Shown here in pieces: positions 17,241-28,046 of a stretch of DNA of 64,000 nt. The notes below the pieces were generated by a model. That model was not told the origin of the DNA and did not search any database. It saw only the letters and a list, made by a program, of their open reading frames with translations. The number at the start of each line of letters is the position of its first letter. Position 1 is the first letter of the stretch. Made by a program: the position numbers and the translations under genes. The stretch is from NCBI GenBank assembly GCA_963727635.1, contig CAVSHP010000015.1:372001-436000 (forward strand). The letters are read 5' to 3'. Source of the DNA: SZUA-36 sp963727635 (GTDB lineage Bacteria > Pseudomonadota > Gammaproteobacteria > Xanthomonadales > SZUA-36).

Positions 17241-17687
17241 ATGGAATTAATTCTGCTTGAAAAAGTACAGAACCTGGGTGACCTGGGAGACCTGGTAAAG
17301 GTAAAAGCTGGTTTTGGCCGCAATTACCTGGTGCCACAGGGTAAAGCCGCACTTGCTACCAAAGAAAACCTTGAACGCTTTGAAGCCCGCAGGGCGGAAC
17401 TGGAAGCGAACGCCAAGGACAAACTGGGTCAGGCGATGGCGCGTCAGTCCGGTCTGGTTGATGTGGTGGTCGAATTGTCTGCCAACGCGAGTGACGAGGG
17501 CAATTTGTATGGCTCCATCGGTCCGCGTGAAATTGCTGCTGCGGTTTCGGACCTTGGTCATGAACTCAACAAGAGTGAAGTCATCATGGGCGAAGGCCCG
17601 ATCAGGACGGTTGGCGAGTTTGACGTCGTCGTGCATCTGCACACCGACGTTGATACCGTTATAAAGGTCATCGTAAAACCGGAATAA
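17241..17687 (+). CDS. rplI: 50S ribosomal protein L9
   Basis: 148 residues. The N-terminal RNA-binding domain (MELILLEKVQNLGDLGD, VKAGFGRNYLVPQGKA), a long connecting helix and the C-terminal domain (LYGSIGPREIA, HLHTDVDTVIKVIV) are intact. It is the last gene of the rpsF-rpsR-rplI operon and is followed by a strong terminator. priB is absent from this operon. Confidence 0.98.
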   Translation: MELILLEKVQNLGDLGDLVKVKAGFGRNYLVPQGKAALATKENLERFEARRAELEANAKDKLGQAMARQSGLVDVVVELSANASDEGNLYGSIGPREIAAAVSDLGHELNKSEVIMGEGPIRTVGEFDVVVHLHTDVDTVIKVIVKPE

Positions 17688-17728
17688 GCCAAACCGGATA
17701 GTCAAGACATTGACGCTCTGATATGCTG

Positions 17729-17766
17729 AACTGCGAATCGTCAATAGATGGTTCGCAGTTTTTTTT
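17729..17766 (+). terminator. Rho-independent terminator of rpsF operon
   Basis: AACTGCGAA (17729-17737) pairs with TTCGCAGTT (17752-17760), followed by a run of T. It separates the ribosomal operon from dnaB. Confidence 0.85.
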
Positions 17767-17793
17767 GTCCTGTTAAATTGATAAGACCCATAA

Positions 17794-19173
17794 ATGGCCT
17801 CACCCAAACCCCCGATTGTTGAATCGCCGAAAGTACCGCCTCACTCAATGGAAGCTGAACAGTCCGTTCTGGGTGGTTTACTGTTGAGTACGAGTGCATG
17901 GGACCAGGTTGCGGATAAAATTACCGAGTCAGATTTCTATCGGGAAGATCACCGTTTAATTTTTCGGGCAATCCAGGACTTGCACGAATCCAGCCGGCCC
18001 TGTGATGCTGTGACGGTCAGTGAGTGGTTTGAATCTCACGGCAAGGCGGATCAGGTCGATGGTGGCCAGTATATTTCCCAGCTTGCCAACAATACACCCA
18101 GCGCGGCCAATGTCGGGGCCTATGCGGATATCGTGCGCGAAAAGAGTATTTTGCGCAGTCTCATCGATGTTGGGGCGACGATTACCACCAGCGCATTTAC
18201 CTCGGACGGTAGGGAAAGCAAATCGCTTCTTGAAGAGGCGGAGCGACTCGTTTTTGCGATTGCGGATAAGGGCAAGCGCGGCGGGTCGGGATATGTATCT
18301 GTCCAGGACAGCCTCAAGGAGGCAATGGCCAAAATTGAGGAACTGAATGCGTTTGAAGGCGATATCACCGGGATTCCGACCGGTTACCTGGATTTCGATC
18401 GCCTGACGGCCGGGCTGCAGCCATCTGACCTGATCATCATTGCCGGACGGCCCGCCATGGGTAAAACCACGTTTGCAATGAATATTGCCGAGCATGCGGC
18501 GATCAAACACGGCAAGTCGGTCGCCGTATTCAGTATGGAAATGGCGTCGCTGCAACTGGTCATGCGTATGTTTTCATCGGTGGGCCAGATTGACCAGAAC
18601 CGCATCCGTACCGGCACGCTGGATGACATGGACTGGCCGAAACTGACCTCGGCCATGAACCTGCTGCACAAGAGCAAGATATTCATTGATGACACGCCGG
18701 CATTGTCCCCGGCAGAACTACGCGCCAGGGCGCGAAGGTTGAAGCGGGAGCACGATATAGACCTGATCGTCGTGGATTATCTCCAGTTGATGTCTGTGCC
18801 GGACAACAGGGAAAATCGCGCAACCGAAATAGCGGAAATTTCACGTTCCCTGAAAACCATTGCCAAGGAACTCAATGTCCCGGTGGTTGCATTATCTCAG
18901 CTGAACCGGGCCCTCGAGCAACGTCCGAACAAGCGGCCGTTGATGGCTGACCTCAGGGAGTCCGGCGCGATTGAGCAGGACGCCGACCTGATCGTATTTA
19001 TTTACCGGGATGAAGTTTATAACAAGGAAACCGGTGAGAAAGGAAAAGCCGAAATCATCATTGGCAAACATCGCAATGGTTCGACCGGAACGGTTTATCT
19101 GGCCTTCCAGGGTCCGTGGTTACGATTTGTTAACCTGGCGCCGGAAAGTGCCTATCAATACGACCACCACTGA
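17794..19173 (+). CDS. dnaB: replicative DNA helicase DnaB
   Basis: 459 residues, the usual DnaB length. The N-terminal domain (PPHSMEAEQSVLGGLLLS) binds primase. The RecA-like domain has Walker A GRPAMGKTTFAMNIA near residue 220, DYLQLM (Walker B region), QLNRALEQRP and ADLRESGAIEQDAD. It forms the hexameric helicase of the replication fork. It follows rplI, as in most gammaproteobacteria. No intein or frameshift. Confidence 0.97.
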   Translation: MASPKPPIVESPKVPPHSMEAEQSVLGGLLLSTSAWDQVADKITESDFYREDHRLIFRAIQDLHESSRPCDAVTVSEWFESHGKADQVDGGQYISQLANNTPSAANVGAYADIVREKSILRSLIDVGATITTSAFTSDGRESKSLLEEAERLVFAIADKGKRGGSGYVSVQDSLKEAMAKIEELNAFEGDITGIPTGYLDFDRLTAGLQPSDLIIIAGRPAMGKTTFAMNIAEHAAIKHGKSVAVFSMEMASLQLVMRMFSSVGQIDQNRIRTGTLDDMDWPKLTSAMNLLHKSKIFIDDTPALSPAELRARARRLKREHDIDLIVVDYLQLMSVPDNRENRATEIAEISRSLKTIAKELNVPVVALSQLNRALEQRPNKRPLMADLRESGAIEQDADLIVFIYRDEVYNKETGEKGKAEIIIGKHRNGSTGTVYLAFQGPWLRFVNLAPESAYQYDHH

Positions 19174-19200
19174 CAGTTACCGAGACACGCCGGCTCCCGG

Positions 19201-20207
19201 CTAATCTTCACCTTCGGTCAATTCATATTTGCGCAGATAGCCACGTAGCTGGTGATATGTCATGCCAAGAAATTCAGCAGTTTTTTTCTGATTGAACCGG
19301 CAGAGTTCCATGGCGCTGTTGATGCGGCGCTTTTCCTCGTCCTGTATGGTCTGTTTAAAATCGTACGCGTCTTGCGGTAGCTCGGAAGATTCCGGTTTTT
19401 CCTGCCTGCTTTGCAGGCCCGGACGCCAAGGTGATTCAAAAGGATCAAAGACGATATCTGTGATCGGTTTGCGGTCGTCCTGGCTAGTTATAAACGGCCC
19501 GTTCAACGACATTCTTCAGTTCACGGACATTACCCGGCCAGGTATATGCAAGAAAGCTGATGGCGCGCTTTTTCAGCGAAACCGTTGAAGACATTTTTAC
19601 CCAGCTCGCCGGACATTTTGACGGCGAAATGATCCGCCAGGGTCATGATGTCACCCGGGCGTTCCCGCAGGGGCGGAAGCGTAATGACGTCGAAGGCCAG
19701 CCGGTCCAGCAGGTCAGCGCGGAACTTGCCCTCTTCGGCGAGGCCGGGAAGGTCTTCATTGGTTGCGCCAATGATCCGCACATTGGTGCGTATGGTTTCG
19801 CTTCCGCCGACCCGTTCAAACTCACCGTATTCGATCACACGCAGGATCTTTTCCTGAACACCGGAAGAAGTGCTGGAAAGCTCATCCAGAAACAGACTGC
19901 CCTGGTTGGCCAGTTCAAACCGGCCCAACCTGCGTTTGACCGCGCCGGTAAATGAGCCGGCTTCATGTCCAAATAACTCGGTCTCCAGCAATGATTCCGC
20001 CAGTGCAGCGCAATTCATTTTGACAAACGGGTAGTCCCAACGCCCGGAAAGGAAATGGATTCGCGCCGCGATCAGTTCTTTGCCGGTGCCGCGTTCTCCG
20101 ATGACCAGTACCGGCCGGTTCAACGGCGCGACGCGGGATACGTGTTCGAGCACTTCCAGAAATGCCGGCGACTCACCGATTAATTGTTGGTCTTGCGGTT
20201 TACGCAT
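19201..20207 (-). CDS. pspF: PspF-like sigma-54 activator, one frameshift
   Basis: The protein starts directly with an AAA+ domain, lacking a receiver, like PspF: ESPAFLEVLEHVSRVAPLNR, Walker A GERGTGKELIAARIH, GSFTGA loop, Walker B LFLDELSS and FRADLLDRLAFDVI. After a frameshift near 19530 the reading continues to a Fis-type HTH (NQKKTAEFLGMTYHQLRGYL). The sigma-54 contact loop reads GSFTGA instead of the usual GAFTGA, a variant of the first alanine. PspF activates phage-shock genes under membrane stress and is held by PspA. No psp operon follows; radA is divergent from it instead. Confidence 0.85.
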
Positions 20208-20336
20208 AAGGTTTAATCTCTGCCTGATGTGAGTGCTGACCGGTGTTCATTGTAAATAATCTCTCAATTTTTGTCTCTGGGCTGGAGGTCATGGCCATGA
20301 TCTGCTACAAGGGCGATGGAAAAAAAGGAATCTGGC

Positions 20337-21703
20337 GTGGCAAAAACAAAAACATCATTTTACTGCACGGACTGCGGGAGTGAATTATCCAAGTGGGCCG
20401 GGCAGTGCCCTGATTGTAAAGCCTGGAATACGGTCAAGGAATTCCGCCAGGCTGCCGACGCCGGTGTGCCGCGGAAGAGCTGGTTACGCCGGAACCACCA
20501 GCCAGCAGGTGACGGAACTGGCGGATGTTTCGGATCAGACCAGTAACGCGGATCAGCGTCGGTATCAATGAACTCGACCGGGTACTGGGTGGAGGGATCG
20601 TTCCGGGTTCGGTGATTCTGATCGGCGGCGACCCGGGAATTGGCAAGTCCACACTGCTGTTGCAGGTGCTGGCCGGGCTGATGGGTCAATTGAAATGTCT
20701 GTATGTCAGCGGCGAGGAATCACTGCAGCAAATCAATATGCGCGCCAAACGGCTGGGCCTGGATGTTGGCGCCTTGCGTTGTCTCACCGAAACCAATGTT
20801 GAACAAATTCTGGATGTCGCGCAAAAGGAAAAACCGGAATTGATGGTGGTCGATTCGATCCAGACGCTGCACTCGGAGCAGGTTGCAGTCGGCTCCAGGT
20901 TCGGTGTCGCAGGTCAGGGAAACTGCCGCGGGTCTGGTCCGTTATGCCAAGCAGATGAATTGTGCCATGGTACTGATTGGGCATGTGACCAAGGATGGTT
21001 CCTTGGCCGGACCGCGGATACTGGAGCACATGGTGGATGCGGTCTTGTATTTTCAAAGTGATGAGGGCAGCCGTTACCGTGTCATCCGTGCCTTCAAAAA
21101 CCGCTTTGGTGCGGTCAATGAGCTGGGTGTATTCGCCATGACCGGTCTGGGGCTCAAAGAGGTCAGCAATCCTTCCGCAATTTTTCTCTCCGGGTCACTC
21201 TGAAACAGCAGCCGGCAGTGTCATCACCGTGATCAGGGAAGGAACCCGTCCGATGTTGCTGGAATTACAGGCCCTGGTCGATGAAAGTCACCTGGCCAAT
21301 CCAAGACGGGTGACGATCGGCCTGGATCACAGCCGCCTGGCCATGTTGCTGGCGGTTCTCCACCGCCATGGTGGTATCAGTCTCGGTGACCAGGACGTCT
21401 TTGCCAACGTGGTTGGAGGTATGAGGATTACCGAAACCGGCTCAGACCTGCCACTGCTTTTGGCCATATCTGTCGAGTTTCCGTGACCGTGTGCTACCGG
21501 CGAAAACCGTGGTCTTCGGCGAGGTTGGCCTGTCCGGAGAAGTCCGTCCCGTGTACAACGGCGAAGAACGGTTGAAAGAGGCGGTCAGCCTGGGCTTTAA
21601 ACGCGCCATCGTTCCAAAGGCCAATCAGCCGAGACGGGCGATCGAGGGTATGAGCATCAATGCGGTGGCCAACCTCGAAGAGGCGATAAGCGCCGCGTTT
21701 TGA
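20337..21703 (+). CDS. radA: DNA repair protein RadA, frameshifted
   Basis: RadA is a RecA-like ATPase that drives branch migration in recombination. All domains are present but in shifting frames: zinc finger (CTDCGSELSKWAGQCPDC), Walker A (GGDPGIGKSTLLLQ), YVSGEESLQQI, VVDSIQTLHSEQ, the RadA-specific KNRFGAVNELG, and the Lon-like C-terminal domain (ANVVGGMRITETGSDLPL, GEVGLSGEVRPV). There are at least four small indels. The GTG at 20337 follows AAAGGAA. The full span (~455 codons) is correct for the family and all key motifs survive, so sequencing error is likely. Confidence 0.85.
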
Positions 21704-21710
21704 TCAGCTT

Positions 21711-22863
21711 TTATTGCCGCTCCAGGTCGATGCGGGGTCCAGCCCAAGCCAGCGTTTGAATATCTGGTGCAGTGGTTTTTCCAGCGTAAATATAGTGAAG
21801 CACGCTGTATCCCAATATGGATAACATCAGCAATATATAGGCGGTAATGATCATGCCGCCTGACCATGAAGCGATGACCTGATTGAAGGCGGGTATTCCA
21901 AACCACGGTCAGGATCAGGATATGGCTCAGATAGATGGCGTACGAGGCGCCACCTGTCACTGCGCTGAAACGGCGTGGCGCCCGAATTCCATACGTGCCG
22001 CGTTGACCGGTGTCGTCAGACTGCGCTCCATTTGCGGCCAATTCCAGGCGCACCAGGCCGGTCAGAATCATGCAGGCGGGGATGCCGTAAACCATGACCC
22101 TGGGCAGGACATGAAATCCTTGCTCGATCAGCCCCGAATAGACCGTTTCGTTTATCCATCCACCCGACAGAAACAAAACACTCCCCGCCAGCAACCATGC
22201 CAGCCCCGGGCCCGACGGTCGTCTCAATAGCCACCAGGCCAGCAGTGAACCGGCGAAAAATTCCAGCAGGAAGGGGGAAGTCAGAAATTGTGACCAGAAC
22301 GTCAGGTAATAAATATTTTCAGGACTGAAACTGTGTGCGACAAAATGGCGATACAGGTTGAAAACCAACAGCAAACCAAAGGCCAGCCAGATAACGCCGA
22401 TCCGGTTGCGTGGATTGGATAACAGGATCAGGAGGCTGAACAGCAGGTAGAAATACAACTCGTATGACAGGGTCCAGGTGATTTCCAGCAGAACATGATT
22501 GAGCGACTGCGGCCAGAGGAGAAAGGATTTCAACAGATTGGATTCGGCAAAGTGTTCAGGGCGAAATGAGCCAAAGATAATCAGCGCCAAAACAAAAAAT
22601 GGCCAGTAGCCGGAAAATATCCTCGCCAGTCTGCGCCTGGCGAAATCAAAGCTGTCGGTAACTCCCGAGTGACCTGCCGAGGTGTAGGCCATGATAAAAC
22701 CACTGATAACGAAAAAGATGTCGACACCGGCAAAACCCAGGGATTCTCCCATGCTGAAGATGCCCTGGAACACGGAGTCATTTGCCGGTATGCGCGTGGC
22801 GCTGTGATACAAAACAACCAGCATGGCCGCCAGAAAGCGCAGAAACTGGATGTTATAGAGCAT
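21711..22863 (-). CDS. acyltransferase family 3 (OafA/YrhL-like) membrane protein, one frameshift
   Basis: An integral membrane acyltransferase with about ten hydrophobic segments. It starts LYNIQFLRFLAAMLVVLYHS, typical of the family that O-acetylates surface polysaccharides, and continues FVISGFIMAY and TWTLSYELYFYLLFS. A frameshift near 21885 scrambles the last ~55 residues. The alternative frame restores a hydrophobic segment (MIITAYILLMLSILGY) and ends at 21711, just after the radA stop. The uncorrected frame would overlap radA, which supports the correction. Substrate unknown. Confidence 0.8.
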
Positions 22864-22866
22864 TTA

Positions 22867-24132
22867 TCAGGTGGTCCGAACCTGGTTTGGTTTGATTAAC
22901 ACCTTGTTGACAACATTGTCCCTGATATCAACGATGGTCATGATGTGCGCGCCGATTTTGATACTGCATTTGCCATCCGGGATGGCCTCCAGTTCTTCGA
23001 TCAGCAGGCCGCCCAGCGTATGCGCCTCGTCAAATGGCAGATTCCAGTTGAGACGGCGGTTCAGGGTGCGCAAACTGGTTGAACCGTCAACCAGGTAACT
23101 GCCGTCGTCCAGCTGGCGCATGGTACGCAAGCGTCCACGGCCTTCGGCGGTGAATTCGCCGACGATTTCCTCCAGGATGTCATCCAGCGTGACCAGTCCC
23201 TGGATATCCCCGTATTCGTCGACGACCAGCGCCATGCGCCGTTCCTTTTCCTGAAATTCCAGTAATTGTTGTGTCAGTGGCGTACCTTCGGGCACGAAGT
23301 ACGGGCGGCGCATGGAACGCTGCAGGTCTTCAATGTTCAGGCTTCCCCCCGAGAGTTTCGTGATGATGCTGCGGATGTGCAGCAGACCCACGACGTTATC
23401 AACGCTCTCCCGGTATACCGGCATGCGCGTGTACACCGTCTGTGTCAATTGGTTGAGGATGTCGGCCCATTCATCTTCCAGATCGATACCGACGATATCG
23501 CCTCGCGGAACCATGACGTCCTCCACGGAAGCCTGTTCCAGATCCAGGATATTGACCAGCATGCGCTGATGGTCATCGGAAATATGCCCGCCTTCGGTGA
23601 ACAGGGTCCTTAGTTCGTCCCGGTCCAGGCGTTCAAGTGCGACGACATCTGTTTTAACGCCAAATGGTTTCAGTAGCAGATTTGCAAATGAATTGACCAG
23701 CCAGACGACGGGGTTCAGCACTTTGAGCAGCCCAACCAGTACATAGGAAGCGGGGAACGCAACTTTTTCCGGATGCAGCGCAGCCAGAGTCTTGGGGGCA
23801 ACTTCGGCAAAAATCAGTACGACGACCGTCATCACCAGGGTCGAAATCCAGATACCGTTGTCACCAAACTGGCGCATGGCGATCACGGTGGCAATTGAGG
23901 CCGCCAGGATATTGACCATGTTATTACCCAACAGGATCAGTCCGATCAGGCGGTCGGGTCTGGTCAATAACTTCTGCGCAAGACGCGCACCACGATGTCC
24001 ACTGTTGGCCAGGTGCTTCAGGCGATAACGATTGATAGCCATCAGGCCGGTTTCCGAGCTCGAAAAAAAGCCGGAAAGCACGATCAGAATTAACAGCGTT
24101 ATATATAGACTGCCTAGCGGGATATCGTCCAA
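22867..24132 (-). CDS. CNNM/CorC family membrane protein (DUF21-CBS-CorC_HlyC)
   Basis: 421 residues. The N-terminal DUF21 domain has four hydrophobic segments (LILIVLSGFFSSSETGLMAI, TVVVLIFAEVAPKTLAA). A CBS pair follows (VPRGDIVGIDLE, DEYGDIQGLVTLDDILEEIVG) and then the C-terminal CorC_HlyC domain (YLVDGSTSLRTLNRRL). The family is involved in Mg2+/Co2+ homeostasis, as for the E. coli proteins YfjD and CorC. It is next to ypjD and ffh, as in many gammaproteobacteria. Confidence 0.9.
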   Translation of the reverse strand: MDDIPLGSLYITLLILIVLSGFFSSSETGLMAINRYRLKHLANSGHRGARLAQKLLTRPDRLIGLILLGNNMVNILAASIATVIAMRQFGDNGIWISTLVMTVVVLIFAEVAPKTLAALHPEKVAFPASYVLVGLLKVLNPVVWLVNSFANLLLKPFGVKTDVVALERLDRDELRTLFTEGGHISDDHQRMLVNILDLEQASVEDVMVPRGDIVGIDLEDEWADILNQLTQTVYTRMPVYRESVDNVVGLLHIRSIITKLSGGSLNIEDLQRSMRRPYFVPEGTPLTQQLLEFQEKERRMALVVDEYGDIQGLVTLDDILEEIVGEFTAEGRGRLRTMRQLDDGSYLVDGSTSLRTLNRRLNWNLPFDEAHTLGGLLIEELEAIPDGKCSIKIGAHIMTIVDIRDNVVNKVLIKPNQVRTT

Positions 24133-24177
24133 ATCAGTTTTAAATTCCTGTGTTAGTGTTAACAGGCCGGTTTTGCT

Positions 24178-24995
24178 TCAGCCCTGAATGTGCCAACTGC
24201 GTTGCAGCAGAACTTCCAATACCAGCTTGCTGCCGAAATAGGATAGCAGTAACAGGGCAATTCCTGCGAGTGTCATGCGCACCGCAACCCGTCCGCGCCA
24301 GCCTCTTTTCCAGCGGCCCCACAGCAGCAAGGCAAAGACCAGCCAGGCAAAAATTGACAATATGGTCTTGTGGGCCAGGTGTTGACCAAACAGGTCATCG
24401 ACATAGACCAGACCCGTGGCCAGTGCGACGGTCAATACGGCTAAACCGACCTTGATCAGCAGGAACAGGAGTCCCTCCAGGGTTTCCAGGGGCGGCAGGG
24501 TTTGCACCAGTTTATTAAAACTGTGGCGACGTAACAGGTGATCGATCAGGGCGACAAAAACTGCGTATACACCGGCTACACTGAGCACACCAAAGGCGAT
24601 CACGGACGTGAAGATGTGCGCCGTCGTATGTGCCGTGGTATGGCTGATTTCGATTATGGGAGCAGTTAATGTCCCTTCGGCGATCAGTATCACCACGGAA
24701 ATCGGCAAGGCCACCAGGCTGGCATCGAAAAGGCTGTTTTTTAACGGATACGTGGCAAGCGGTATGGCTACCGTCACCAGGGCGCACAATGACAGGATAT
24801 TCAGCAGGCTGACATGTGGTGAAGTCGGTATGACCCAGTGGTGGCTTTCGGCCCAGATATGCAGGACCACACCAAGCAGCGTGAAGCGGCTGCCAGTTTA
24901 CGTTTGGTCGCGGAGCGTTCCGCCACAGCTATGTAAAGCAGGATACCAGCCGCCAGATAAGCGATCGCAGTTATTAATAAAATCTTGTCATGCAT
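24178..24995 (-). CDS. ypjD: YpjD/CcsA-like cytochrome c assembly family membrane protein, one frameshift
   Basis: The first ~35 residues (MHDKILLITAIAYLAAGILL) and the rest (HIWAESHHWVIPTSPHVSLL, THTTAHTTAHIFTSVIAFG-like histidine-rich loop, GKTI-like LAHKTILSIFAWLVFALLLW) lie in two frames joined by one indel near 24890. About 272 residues with eight hydrophobic segments and conserved histidines resemble the CcsA/CcmC haem-handling fold. In E. coli YpjD is encoded beside ffh, as here (divergent). No cytochrome c maturation genes are nearby. Function not established. Confidence 0.8.
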
Positions 24996-25064
24996 GGCGA
25001 ATTCTGTGCCGATTCGAAGTTGTCAGCCGCTATAATAACCGACTGCAGAATCATGGAGTAAATA

Positions 25065-26432
25065 ATGTTTGATAACCTGACGCAACGATTAACCCAGACC
25101 ATGCAAAAATTGCGTGGCAAAGGACGTTTGACCGAAGACAGTATCAGGGAAACCTTGCGTGAAGTCCGGATCGCCTTGCTTGAAGCCGATGTCGCCTTAC
25201 CGGTTGTGCAGTCCTTTATCAGCCAGGTCAGGCAACGGGCCCTGGGACAGGAGGTCATTAGCAGTCTCCAGCCCGGTCAGGCCCTGGTCAAGATCGTCCA
25301 CGACGAACTGGTCCGGGTCATGGGTGACGAGAACGAGGCCCTCGATCTCAAGGTTAGCCCACCGGTGGTCGTGCTGCTGGCGGGTTTGCAGGGCTCTGGT
25401 AAAACCACCACCAGCGCGAAACTGGCCAAGCACCTGAAGGAACAACTCAAGAAGAAAGTCATGGTGGTCAGCTGTGACGTCTATCGTCCCGCGGCCATTG
25501 ATCAGTTGAAAACGCTCGCCGAACAGGTGGGTGTTCTTTTCCATCCCTCGAACGTGACCGACAACCCCGTCGCGATTGCCAAACAGGCATTGGATGAGGC
25601 CAGGAAGCAGTTCGTTGACGTGTTGCTGGTCGATACTGCCGGGCGTCTGCACATCGATGCTGACATGATGGACGAAATCCGCCAGTTGCACAGTGCTGTC
25701 AACCCTCACGAAACCCTGTTCGTGGTCGACAGCATGACCGGCCAGGATGCCGCCAATACAGCCCGGGCCTTTAACGACGCCCTGCCGCTTACGGGTGTGA
25801 TCCTGACCAAGACGGATGGTGATGCCCGTGGCGGTGCGGCCCTGTCGGTCAGGCAGATCACCGGCAAGCCGATCAAGTTTGTCGGTACCGGTGAAAAAAC
25901 CGATGCGCTCCAGCCATTTCATCCCGAACGTATCGCTTCACGCATCCTCGGTATGGGTGACGTATTATCGCTGGTTGAGGATGTGCAACGGCACGTCGAC
26001 CAGGAAAAAGCCGAAAAGCTCGCAAGAAAGATCAAGAAAGGCAAGGGCTTTGACCTCGAGGATTTCCGCAGCCAGTTGGAGCAAATGCAGAGCATGGGTG
26101 GGCTGGGCAGTCTGGTCGACAAAATGCCGGGCATGAGCGAGTTGCCCGACCAGGTCAAAAATCGGGTTAACGATAAACAGACCGTCAGCATGATCGCCAT
26201 CATCAACTCCATGACGCCGCAGGAAAGGAGTTTTCCCGATGTAATCCGCGGTTCGCGCAAGAAGAGAATTGCCGCGGGTTCCGGCACCCAGATCCAGGAA
26301 GTCAATCGCATGCTCAAGCAGTTTTCCCAGATGCAGCGGATGATGAAAAAATTCGGCAAGGGCGGGATGAAGGGCATGATGCGAAAGCTCGCCAGCCTCA
26401 AGGGACAGATGCCGCCGGGCCGGTTTTCCTGA
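25065..26432 (+). CDS. ffh: signal recognition particle GTPase Ffh
   Basis: 455 residues. It has an N domain (TQRLTQTMQKLRGKGRLTED), a G domain with GLQGSGKTTTSAKLA near residue 107, DTAGRLHID, TKTDGDARGG, and a methionine-rich M domain (MQSMGGLGSLVDKMPGM, MQRMMKKFGKGGMKGMM) that binds 4.5S RNA and signal peptides. It targets inner-membrane proteins to FtsY. A PhoX-like gene follows on the same strand 15 bases later. Confidence 0.97.
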   Translation: MFDNLTQRLTQTMQKLRGKGRLTEDSIRETLREVRIALLEADVALPVVQSFISQVRQRALGQEVISSLQPGQALVKIVHDELVRVMGDENEALDLKVSPPVVVLLAGLQGSGKTTTSAKLAKHLKEQLKKKVMVVSCDVYRPAAIDQLKTLAEQVGVLFHPSNVTDNPVAIAKQALDEARKQFVDVLLVDTAGRLHIDADMMDEIRQLHSAVNPHETLFVVDSMTGQDAANTARAFNDALPLTGVILTKTDGDARGGAALSVRQITGKPIKFVGTGEKTDALQPFHPERIASRILGMGDVLSLVEDVQRHVDQEKAEKLARKIKKGKGFDLEDFRSQLEQMQSMGGLGSLVDKMPGMSELPDQVKNRVNDKQTVSMIAIINSMTPQERSFPDVIRGSRKKRIAAGSGTQIQEVNRMLKQFSQMQRMMKKFGKGGMKGMMRKLASLKGQMPPGRFS

Positions 26433-26447
26433 ACCGTTGACAGTTGA

Positions 26448-27866
26448 ATGATCCGGTCTGACAGACGCGGTTTTTTAAAGCAGGGACTGGTCGTGGCCGG
26501 TGGCCTGGGTCTTGGAATAACCGCCTGGTCGCGACTTGTCCATCATGGTAATCCGCCAGGTGTTCATCCCGCGCTTGGACCGCTTATGCTGGTCAATGAT
26601 GAGACAACCGGTCTGCCCCTGTTAAAACTGCCGCAAGGATTCCGTTACCACAGTTTCGCCTGGGCAGGTGAAGCGCTTGGTGATGGTTATCCGGGTCCTC
26701 GGTCCTGTGATGGCATGGGTGTGGTCAGCAGTGAAAACGGTGTCGTTACGTTAATCCGCAATCATGAGCTTCGTGGTTCAAGCGGTCCCATCGGGGATCC
26801 GCGCAAGGCATGGGACGTGACCGGGGGAGGGACCTGCACACTCAGGTTCGATACCGGTAAGGAGCGACTGGTGGATTCCTGGATCAGTCTCGCAGGCACG
26901 GTCAATAATTGCGCGGGTGGGGTTACGCCCTGGGGCACCTGGTTATCTTGCGAAGAAGCACCTTTTACACCCGAACTGATGCATTTGGGTGGAGACCTGA
27001 GACAAAGATTCTGGCACTTGAAGAACGCGCAAAAATCGCATGGTTACGTTTTCGAGGTCCATCCAGACGGCGAGTCAGAACCGCGTCCGATTATTCCGAT
27101 GGGTCAGTTTTATCACGAGGCAGCGACGGTCGATCCCGAAAGCGGGTTCGTTTACATGACCGAAGATGCCGAGCCCTACGGCGGGTTTTACCGTTACATA
27201 CCCGACGTTGCAGGTAACCTGCAGGCAGGTGGAAAACTGCAAATGCTGAAAGTGGCAGATATCGATGAGCTGACCTACGAAGTGCCTTTGAATAAGCCGA
27301 TGGCGGTCGATTGGGTCGATATTGCCGACCCGGGACAGGGCCATACCAGCGGTACGCACGACGGTGCGGGTGTTGTGAACCAGGGTATTGCCAATGGCGG
27401 CACTCCGTTCGTTTCGCTCGAAGGTTGTGGTTTGCACCGGGGGTCAATATTCTTTACATCGAAGGCGGGTGGCCGGGCGCGGGCCGGGCAGATTTTCCGT
27501 TTTGATATCGCCCAGGGCCTCCTTGAGCTGGTCTTTGAATCAGACGTGCACGACAGGTTCACGGGTCCTGACAATATCATTTACAGCCCGCGAGGCAGCC
27601 TGATGATCTGCGAAGACCGTCTCGGTACATTTACCAGCGCTCAATTTATTGCCGGGTTCAATGAGCAGGACGGCCTGTTCGCATTCTGCCAGACCAACCC
27701 GCAACTGGACGATGTCTATGCCGGCCATGACCTGGCAAGAACCGCGCTCGGCAGTGAGTGGGCCGGGGTATGCTTCTCAATGGATGGCCAGTGGATGTTC
27801 GTCAATCTTTACAACCCCGGAATCACCTTTGCGATCACCGGGCCCTGGCAAGACGGGCCTGTTTGA
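26448..27866 (+). CDS. Tat-exported PhoX-like (DUF839) protein
   Basis: 472 residues. The N-terminus SDRRGFLKQGLVVAGGLG has the twin-arginine motif and hydrophobic stretch of a Tat signal. The body belongs to the PhoX/DUF839 beta-propeller family: VSSENGVVTLIRNHEL, WGTWLSCEE, AEPYGGFYRYIPD, GPDNIIYSPRGSLMICED. PhoX enzymes are Ca2+/Fe-dependent periplasmic phosphatases. This is the shorter type and catalysis is unproven. It sits between ffh and rpsP, an unusual position because those genes are normally neighbours. Confidence 0.85.
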   Translation: MIRSDRRGFLKQGLVVAGGLGLGITAWSRLVHHGNPPGVHPALGPLMLVNDETTGLPLLKLPQGFRYHSFAWAGEALGDGYPGPRSCDGMGVVSSENGVVTLIRNHELRGSSGPIGDPRKAWDVTGGGTCTLRFDTGKERLVDSWISLAGTVNNCAGGVTPWGTWLSCEEAPFTPELMHLGGDLRQRFWHLKNAQKSHGYVFEVHPDGESEPRPIIPMGQFYHEAATVDPESGFVYMTEDAEPYGGFYRYIPDVAGNLQAGGKLQMLKVADIDELTYEVPLNKPMAVDWVDIADPGQGHTSGTHDGAGVVNQGIANGGTPFVSLEGCGLHRGSIFFTSKAGGRARAGQIFRFDIAQGLLELVFESDVHDRFTGPDNIIYSPRGSLMICEDRLGTFTSAQFIAGFNEQDGLFAFCQTNPQLDDVYAGHDLARTALGSEWAGVCFSMDGQWMFVNLYNPGITFAITGPWQDGPV

Positions 27867-28046
27867 AAAAAAACACAAGCTATTGTTTTCTTTTGTTACA
27901 AACACGGTTAAAATGCTCTGTTTCGTGGAGCCGGGAAAGCGGACGTGTGTCCGTGTGACCGGTATCAGTGCTGGTTTTATCCGAATTGACTGAGGTCAAT
28001 GGGAAAATCTGGCCAATTAATTGGTTTAAGCAAAAGGTTATAGGGC

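Noticed and set aside
21625..21710. An acyltransferase end that overlaps radA
   Set aside because: The tail is out of frame. Correcting one indel restores a membrane segment and a stop at 21711, after radA.
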